Assembly (NCBI GenBank): GCA_965240325.2
Contig: OZ251223.1
Span: 2,852,001 to 2,916,000 of the forward strand
Length of the DNA: 64,000 nucleotides
Source of the DNA: Rebecca billardiae RCC1528
Lineage: Eukaryota > Haptophyta
Direction: 5' to 3'
In this document: positions 58,343 to 64,000 of the stretch, in pieces
Position numbering within the stretch: position 1 is the first letter of the stretch
Layout: each line of letters starts with the position of its first letter
Notes under the pieces: generated by a model
Database searches by the model: none
What the model was told of the DNA's origin: nothing
The model's input: only the letters and a program-made list of their open reading frames with translations
Made by a program: the position numbers and the translations under genes

Positions 58343-60118
58343 CTAAGCATTGCTGCTCGCTGGGGCCAGCCGCTGCTCCAGCTCGGCCGCGGCGTGCGCA
58401 AGCTCTGGCGGCGAGAGCGGCGCAAAGTACGGGTGGCCAAGAAGCTCGACGAGCGACGGCACGCGGCGAGGTCCGGGCGCGAGCGCTCGGCGCGCGGCCG
58501 CGTCATCGCCGCCACTCGCCTCGACGGCGTCAGCGTCGGCGCCAAGGTAGGTGCGCACGAGCGCGCGCAGCTCGGGCGAGAACGCCCCCGCGCCGCTCGA
58601 TGCGTCGCCCAGCGCGGCCCCCGGCTCCCCGCGCGTCGCGCGCGCGAGCACGCGGACCGCGTCGGCGGCGAGCTGCGCACCGAACAGCGCGTGCGCGCTC
58701 GCGAGCTCGGCGGGCGCGTGCTCGGCGAGCGCGCGCATCTCGTGCTCGCGCAGCTCCGGCGCGGGCGCGCCAAAGCACACGCCGTGCAGCCGCAGCTCGG
58801 GCCGCGCATCCGCCCCGGCCGCGCCCTCGTCCCCCGCGGAGAGCACGCTGGGTGCGAGCTCGGCCGCCAGCTCGAGGTGCACGTGCGAGGCGGCCACGCG
58901 CGCGGAGCCGCCCGGCGCGGGCACGAGCGGGCGCGTGCACATCGTCCAAGCGTCCGCGCACGCCTGCGCGCGCGCGGAGAGGGGAGCGCGGGGGGGGGAA
59001 CGCGAGCAAGAGGGCGCGCGGCGTGGGCGCGCGCGTACCCCACGCGCACGCGCTCCCCGTCTCCCGCGCGCGCGGGGCACGCGCCCGCGCGGGCGCCGCA
59101 CCTCGAGCAGCTGCGTGCGCACGAACCGGCCGAGGGCCGATCGCTCGCCAAGCGGGCCGGTGGCGCGCACGAGCTCGTCGAGCCGGGCGCCGTGCGCGGC
59201 CTCGAGGTAGTGGTGGTGCGCGATGACGGGCGCGGCGGGCGCGGCGGGCCGCGCGCCGCCGCCGCCGCCGCGCGACAGCCTGCGCCCCGGCGCGTCCGGC
59301 GGGCGCGCCGCTGTGAACGTGCCGAGGTGGGCGCCAAACGCGCCGCTCAGGCTGAGCTGCCGATGGCCGTCCGCGCGGCAGAGGGCGCGCGCCAGCTCGG
59401 CGGACACGTCGAAGGGGCTCACGCTGCCATCGCCGCGCGCCTCGCCCGGGACGTACACCACGTCGATCGGGTGCGCGAACTCGACCGAGCGCTGGGCGTG
59501 CACGATGCGCACGGCGCCCGCGCCCCCGGCGGCGGCGGCGCCGTCGAGCGGCAGCGGACGGATCGCGCGCTCGCGCATCAGCCGGTCGATGCGCGCGCGG
59601 TTGGCACGCTGGAAGGCGTGCGGCGCGTCGTGCGGGATGGGCGGTGTCGGAGGGATCTGCGCCCACAGCAGCGCCTCCGCCTCGTCCGCGGCGATGCCGC
59701 CGCCGTCCGCGCCAGCCTCGTCGCCAGCGTGCAGCAGCTCCATCAGCTGCGCGACCTCGCGCGTCGCGTTGTCCACGTGCGTCTGGAGCACCCTGGCGAG
59801 CTGCGCGGACTGCGCGTCGGTCATCGCGGACGCATCCCAGCCGTCCACGATCCCCACGAGCTGCTCCACCTGCGGTTGCACGGCCGCCAGCATTTGGTCG
59901 ATCGCGACAGTGCCCTCGGTCGATGCGGCCTCGAGCAGCGCCGACTGGAACTGCTCGAGCGTGCACGGGAAGCTGAGGAGCGCGCGCGCGTGCGCGAGGA
60001 GCGATCGATCAGCAGGGCTGATGGGCACCCTCGCCTCCAGCTCGAAGAGGAAGCCGTCGTCATCCAGCTGCCCGCCTCTGAATGCATCCGACAGCGCCTC
60101 GGAAAGGGTCGCCGCCAT
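58343..60118 (-). CDS. 545-aa protein, kinase-fold-like C-terminus possible; function unknown
   Basis: CDS complement(58343..58963, 59102..60118). The 138-bp intron has a GTGCGGCG donor and a GCGCGCAG acceptor, phase 0 (RTQLLE-ACADAWTM). Start ATG 60118 begins MAATLSEALSDAFRGG. The N-terminal ~140 residues are acidic and helical; a ~150-330 segment is mixed alpha/beta (VRIVHAQRSVEFAHPIDVVY, APVIAHHHYLEAAHGARLDE). The tail PSLVELLGHPYFAPLSPPEL resembles the end of kinase-like domains (P.L.ELL.HP.F), but no glycine loop, HRD or DFG motif is visible, so a pseudokinase-like fold is only a suggestion. Its start lies 69 bp from that of PEX19, so the two may be co-regulated. Confidence 0.65.
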   Translation of the reverse strand: MAATLSEALSDAFRGGQLDDDGFLFELEARVPISPADRSLLAHARALLSFPCTLEQFQSALLEAASTEGTVAIDQMLAAVQPQVEQLVGIVDGWDASAMTDAQSAQLARVLQTHVDNATREVAQLMELLHAGDEAGADGGGIAADEAEALLWAQIPPTPPIPHDAPHAFQRANRARIDRLMRERAIRPLPLDGAAAAGGAGAVRIVHAQRSVEFAHPIDVVYVPGEARGDGSVSPFDVSAELARALCRADGHRQLSLSGAFGAHLGTFTAARPPDAPGRRLSRGGGGGARPAAPAAPVIAHHHYLEAAHGARLDELVRATGPLGERSALGRFVRTQLLEVRRPRGRVPRARGRRGARARGVRARPRRAPSCSRSPPRAPLSARAQACADAWTMCTRPLVPAPGGSARVAASHVHLELAAELAPSVLSAGDEGAAGADARPELRLHGVCFGAPAPELREHEMRALAEHAPAELASAHALFGAQLAADAVRVLARATRGEPGAALGDASSGAGAFSPELRALVRTYLGADADAVEASGGDDAAARRALAPGPRRVPSLVELLGHPYFAPLSPPELAHAAAELEQRLAPASSNA

Positions 60119-60187
60119 TTCGAAAGTGCTGCTCCTCCGCCCGCCGACCGGCAGGTCCGCAGGTGGGCAGTCCACGGTGTCCGCACA
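60119..60187. promoter_or_regulatory. 69-bp bidirectional promoter region
   Basis: The only sequence between the divergent ATGs of the 545-aa gene (60118, -) and PEX19 (60188, +). Transcription of the two must overlap or share elements. No TATA box. Confidence 0.5.
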
Positions 60188-61072
60188 ATGGCGGCCGAGG
60201 ACGCAGCCGCTGGCGTTGAAGCGCTACTCGACGAGGCGCTGGACGCGTTCGATGCAGAGGGCGAGGGTGCGGACACGAGTCTCGCGGCGGAAGAACGCCT
60301 CGCCGCGGCAGCGGCGCTCGCGCCTGCGGTGGCGCCTGACGCCGCGATCGGGCCCGCAGCCAACGCGGCCAATGCCGACGACGGCATAGACAGCGAGCTC
60401 GTCGCCAGCATGGAGAGCCTCATGCGCGGGATCGGCCAGGTGGACGACGCGGAGCTGATCAAACGGCTAGAATCGTCCCTCGCGCAGCTCGAGCAGGAGG
60501 CCGTCGCTGCCGCTGCGGCGACGCCGGCCGCTGAGCTCGAGGCGGCGCCTGAGAGCTCCGTCGAGCGCACGCTGCGCCTGCTCTCGCGCAGCGCGGACCG
60601 GCTCTCGGCGGACGACGGGGGGGAGGACGGTGGCGGCGCGGGCGCCGACGGCGAGTTCGGCGAGATCCTGCAGCAGCTCGCCGCCGGCCTCGACGAGCTC
60701 GGCGACTCGGACGAGTTCGCGTCCGCCATCGAGGGCATGATGGCGCAGCTCGTCTCCAAGGACGTGATGCACGAGCCTCTCGTGCAGCTCAGGCGGCTGT
60801 TCGCGCCGTGGATGGAGGCGCACGCGGCGGAGCTGTCAGCGAGCGAGCGCGCGCGGTACGAGGCGCAGCAGGAGGTCCTCGAGCGCATCCTCGCGCTGTA
60901 CGACGCCGGTGGCACCGAGCACGAGCGCATCATCGAGCTGATGCACGAGATGCAGCAGCACGGGCAGCCGCCGCGCGAGGTGATGCGGCAGCTTGCACCC
61001 GGCTCGGAAGTGGAGGCGCTCCTGCGCAGCGAGGGCGATGCAGGTGCCAAGGAGCTCTGCGCGACCATGTGA
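60188..61072 (+). CDS. PEX19: peroxin 19, peroxisomal membrane-protein import receptor
   Basis: 294 aa, single exon, ATG 60188 to TGA 61070-61072. The N-terminus is acidic and disordered (site of PEX3 binding in the family). The conserved helical C-terminal domain (about 175-285) reads FASAIEGMMAQLVSKDVMHE, PLVQLRRLFAPWMEAHAAEL, RYEAQQEVLERILALYDAG and IIELMHEMQQHGQPPREVM, ending G.PP.E as in other PEX19 proteins. The last four residues are CATM, a CaaX box expected to be farnesylated. PEX19 binds newly made peroxisomal membrane proteins in the cytosol and delivers them to PEX3. Length matches the family (about 300 aa). The organism therefore probably has peroxisomes. Confidence 0.93.
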   Translation: MAAEDAAAGVEALLDEALDAFDAEGEGADTSLAAEERLAAAAALAPAVAPDAAIGPAANAANADDGIDSELVASMESLMRGIGQVDDAELIKRLESSLAQLEQEAVAAAAATPAAELEAAPESSVERTLRLLSRSADRLSADDGGEDGGGAGADGEFGEILQQLAAGLDELGDSDEFASAIEGMMAQLVSKDVMHEPLVQLRRLFAPWMEAHAAELSASERARYEAQQEVLERILALYDAGGTEHERIIELMHEMQQHGQPPREVMRQLAPGSEVEALLRSEGDAGAKELCATM

Positions 61073-61429
61073 CGCGCGGCGCTGCCGATGCGCCAGCAGT
61101 ACGCCTCGCCAGCTGCCGCGAGTTCACGACTGGGAGAGTGCTGCACGTGAGCTGAGACGCAGCCGGGCTCTGCCACTCGCAGTCCGCACGCCGTGGGCGG
61201 TGCCGCGGTGGGGCCCTGTGCCCGTGGGCAGCGTAGTGTCGTAGGGGCGATCGAAACTCGGAGCCGGTCCCACGGTTATTCTGAAAGGAGGTCCGGGCCA
61301 GCAATGGTCATCGGATTTCCCTGCTGATTTTCCATTTTTCCAGCATCTCCGGACAAACCGGACGGCCCTGTTTGGCCGCCGGCCGGCGGCGACCGCACTG
61401 GCGGGCGCGGAGGGTGAGGCTTGCACGCG
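61073..61429. other. non-genic stretch
   Basis: PEX19 3' flank and upstream region of the membrane-protein gene; no feature recognised. Confidence 0.5.
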
Positions 61430-62156
61430 ATGACAGGTCAGCGGGGTGATGACGACGACCTTCCTGACTATGCCAACCATGCTGAACACCACCCCGCGCG
61501 GGTAGAGCAGACCCGGCATGCTGGTGACCTTCCGGACTACTCCGAGTACCGCAACACCACGGAGGGTGTACGACTAGTGATTCCCGGCTGTCCGCCCACC
61601 CAGTGCTGCTGCTGTGACCTTCACACGGTGAGTGCGACGGGTAGCGTGCGCGGCGTGCTGCCATTCGTCTCACGCCCTGTTCCCTGACTGCGCCACCCAG
61701 GGCCTACTGGTGTGCACGCGCATCGTGATCGCTCTCTTCCTGCTGCTGCTGGCGCTGTTGGTGGCGCACCTGATCACACTTGAGTACGCGTGCGAAGAGC
61801 CGTCTCGTTGCGGCATGCTCTATGCACAACGTGGACTGCATTGCACGACCTCTGTGCTCTGCCTGCTGAATGTGGCCCTCTTCTCCTATGGCCACAGCGC
61901 CCTGAAGGCGCGTGAGCTCAGGCGGCTCCAAAACTTTTTCATCGTGCTTGTCGGGGCCCTCGTCGTGTGGATCATCAACGACATCGTGAACGGCCAAATC
62001 CTTCAAGCCATGTCTCCTCTGGGCTGGCTTGTCGGCGCGACCACCGCCGTGCGCACGATCAGCTACCTCGTCTTGGGCGGCTGGTACGCCTTTGGCGTGC
62101 ATCACCTGGCATACCAGCTGGATGAGGCCGAGCGTTTCGGCCGGCAGCAGCATTGA
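61430..62156 (+). CDS. four-helix membrane protein, two exons
   Basis: CDS join(61430..61627, 61701..62156), 217 aa. The 73-bp intron has a textbook GTGAGT donor and CCCAG acceptor, phase 0. The cytosolic-looking N-terminus carries two DLPDY motifs (residues 10-14 and 33-37) and ends in a cysteine cluster (QCCCCD, about 58-63) just before the first helix, a typical palmitoylation setting. Predicted transmembrane segments: ~67-93, 113-131, 143-161 and 172-196. The C-terminus is short and charged. No family recognised; the four-helix topology recalls tetraspanin-like or MARVEL-type proteins but the hallmark motifs are missing. Start at ATG 61430 is the first in frame. Confidence 0.7.
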
Positions 62157-62196
62157 TGATTATGAATCATTGACTCAGAAGTCAGCATCATCACTG

Positions 62197-62245
62197 TGGC
62201 CTGCGGTGCAGGGCGGAGCGCGCAGCGTGGAGCCCGCGCCGGGGG
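62197..62245 (+). repeat. dispersed repeat family A, partial copy 3
   Basis: TGGCCTGCGGTGCAGGGCGG... matches the first ~45 bp of 1773-1911 and 6682-6821, then diverges. Confidence 0.7.
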
Positions 62246-62291
62246 CCCTCACTACGTTGTCAACCATTAGCTAGACGCGATGATAGCGCTC

Positions 62292-62293
<2 letters not shown>

Positions 62294-62363
<70 letters not shown>
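62294..62363. repeat. (TA)n microsatellite, ~35 units
   Basis: Uninterrupted TA run. Confidence 0.9.
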
Positions 62364-62368
<5 letters not shown>

Positions 62369-62968
62369 AATTATTTTCTGACGAGTACTACTTACATCGC
62401 GTCAAATAATATATATATATTATTTATTTATTTGGCGCACGGTCTGATCCGATCCGACTACCGTACTGTCATGACTTCACTTGGACGCGACGCCGGACGG
62501 GGGCGGCGCGGACGATTCTGTCTAGATGAGCAGACTCGCGGTCCGTCTCGGATTTACGAGTTGATGCCGGAATTGGACCCCGGGCGGCGCGGCGGGGCCG
62601 GGTGAATTTATAATAATATTATTATTATTATCGCGATTTTTCGAGCAGGGGCGGCAGCCCGGCGCGGCGCAGTCTGAGTCAGTGACTAGTGAGTCACGTA
62701 CTTTGTTAGTAGTTAGCGTTCAGTCAGCAGCATCAGCACGGCTATTCAGCAGCCGCTGTCTGCTCGATCACCTATTTTTCTATTTACAGTTACACAGACG
62801 ACTACTCAGAGTAATCAGATCCGTGACTCCGGTTGGCTCTAGCCTTATAATAAGGCTTATATAATAGCGGCTTATATTGTCGTCGACGTCTGTCTTGAGA
62901 TTTACTCATTCATCACGAATTGTACAGTACCGCCCGCCTAGCCTCTATTCATTCACAGTGCGGCTCTA
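62364..62968. other. non-genic, A/T-richer stretch
   Basis: Contains short TTATTATTAT-type and TA runs. No gene supported. Confidence 0.5.
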
Positions 62969-63578
62969 TGGAGCGCTCGTTGGAACTTGACGCCGGTTTG
63001 GCGCCCGCGCGGCGAGGGCGACGACGGGCGTACACGGGGCCCGCGGCGGCGGGAAGCGCGCGGGCGCGGCCGAGAACGGCACGGTCCGGACGCCTCTAGC
63101 CAGCCGCGGACGCGCACCGCGCCTCCTCCTCGCACGCTGCTAACTTGATCCGGGTTGAACGGTGGTTTTGCTGCCAACCAGCTCAAGATCCACGGCTGGT
63201 CAAGGTTCGGCTTGCGACCTCGCCGCTGGTGCTTGCAAGAAGGTACACGAGTTGGTCGAACTCCCACGCACCCGCTCTGCGCTCGTCGACGCCCTCTGAA
63301 GGTGACTCGGGGTGCATGCGGGGCAGTGGAATGCAGTGGTTCGGCGTTGCCTCTCAGTCGTCCAGCGCGTAGGCCATGTAGCGCGGGTGTGGTGCGCGCA
63401 TGGCCCGGTACAGTAATTCGGTCGCGGCATGTCTGTCTGGGCTGCCCAAGGCCTGCCGCACCGCAAAGCGAGCGCTCAGGAGCGTGTGCCGACCGTGCCA
63501 GCCCCGCCGAGATGGGGCACTTCGCTGGGAAATGCGGTGTCATCAAGTTCCACCCCCGCTCAAGTTCCAACGAGCGCT

Positions 63579-63581
<3 letters not shown>
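62969..63581. mobile_element. 613-bp TIR element with TA target duplication
   Basis: 62969-62990 (TGGAGCGCTCG...) is the exact inverse of 63560-63581, a 22-bp terminal inverted repeat. TA flanks the left end (62967-62968) and the right end (63582-63583), as in Tc1/mariner-type insertions. The right side continues into a (TA)n tract, so the target was probably the microsatellite. A minus-strand frame stays open across the whole element, and an inner minus-strand segment near 63370-63490 reads like the end of a real protein (ALSARFAVRQALGSPDRH, ATELLYRAMRAPHP, RYMAYALDD then stop), possibly a captured gene fragment. No transposase seen, so non-autonomous. Confidence 0.7.

Positions 63582-63673
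<92 letters not shown>
63581..63673. repeat. (TA)n microsatellite, ~46 units
   Basis: Uninterrupted TA run starting at the right terminal repeat of the 613-bp element. Confidence 0.95.
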
Positions 63674-63675
<2 letters not shown>

Positions 63676-64000
63676 TAGTCATCTATACCGTAAGTAAGTA
63701 GCTACCGGCCCGGACACCTGCCGGCATCACAGAAAAAGCCACAGGCCGGGCCAAATTTGACACCCGCCGCCCTCTATTGGCTCTAATATTTCAGACGACG
63801 ACCGCGGACGTGAACGAATAGCTAAGCTCGGGGCGCGGTAATAAATGTCAGTAAGCGTCTTAAGATGCGATGGCAGCTTGCAGCTCGATTCAGTCAGTCC
63901 GGCATTGGAATAGATAGGGTCCGCGCGGTCGATAATCGATATAGGCGCGCGACCGGCTGATCAGTGATCAGCCCGCGTTGGGGTGCGCACCGGCCACGGG
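63674..64000. other. non-genic stretch to window end
   Basis: No gene or repeat recognised. Confidence 0.45.

Noticed and set aside
57227-59226. Overlapping open frames on both strands between the cyclin and the 545-aa gene
   Set aside because: No domain and Arg/Ala-rich; likely chance frames.
58394-60187. Upstream extension of the PEX19 frame by about 600 codons
   Set aside because: The extension is antisense to the 545-aa gene and compositionally biased; PEX19 has its normal length when started at ATG 60188.

Overview
The window looks like nuclear DNA of a very GC-rich unicellular eukaryote, most likely a flagellated alga (haptophyte-like is my best guess; this is inference). The grounds are spliced protein genes with short introns (donors mostly GTGCG, acceptors GCGCAG), eukaryote-only families (PEX19, WW/RanBP2 zinc finger, BTB, MORN, PHO80-like cyclin, dynein heavy chain), long (TA)n microsatellites and several kinds of mobile-element debris. 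No rRNA, tRNA or CRISPR was recognised.

Layout. 1-1383: 3' part of a WW-domain/RanBP2-zinc-finger gene. 1384-9260: repeat-rich accessory region with a 421-bp tandem array, a 2,483-bp element carrying an intact CRESS-DNA-type Rep gene inserted precisely into that array, a 273-bp tandem duplication and a psq-like helix-turn-helix fragment. 9261-18045: a methyltransferase (-), a MORN-repeat protein (-, 3 exons), pyruvate kinase (+, 3 exons) and a lectin-fold/BTB protein (-, 4 exons). 18382-48883: one giant gene of about 10,060 codons. Blocks matching dynein heavy chain (linker, AAA1-AAA6, stalk exit, C-terminal domain) occur in the right order, separated by Ala/Gly-rich low-complexity expansions; its AAA1 and AAA4 nucleotide-binding motifs are damaged while AAA2 and AAA3 are kept. 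48884-55600: mostly non-genic, with (TA)n tracts and a 5'-truncated retrotransposon tail. 55629-62156: a PHO80-like cyclin (-), a 545-aa protein of unknown function (-) head-to-head with PEX19 (+), and a four-helix membrane protein (+). 62157-64000: repeats, including a 613-bp element with 22-bp terminal inverted repeats and TA duplications abutting a (TA)n microsatellite.

The genes do not form a pathway. Divergent pairs share short promoter regions (MORN/pyruvate kinase 402 bp; BTB/giant dynein 336 bp; 545-aa protein/PEX19 69 bp). The two strongest novelties are the Rep-bearing element with a readable empty site, and the hyper-expanded, probably non-motor dynein heavy chain.
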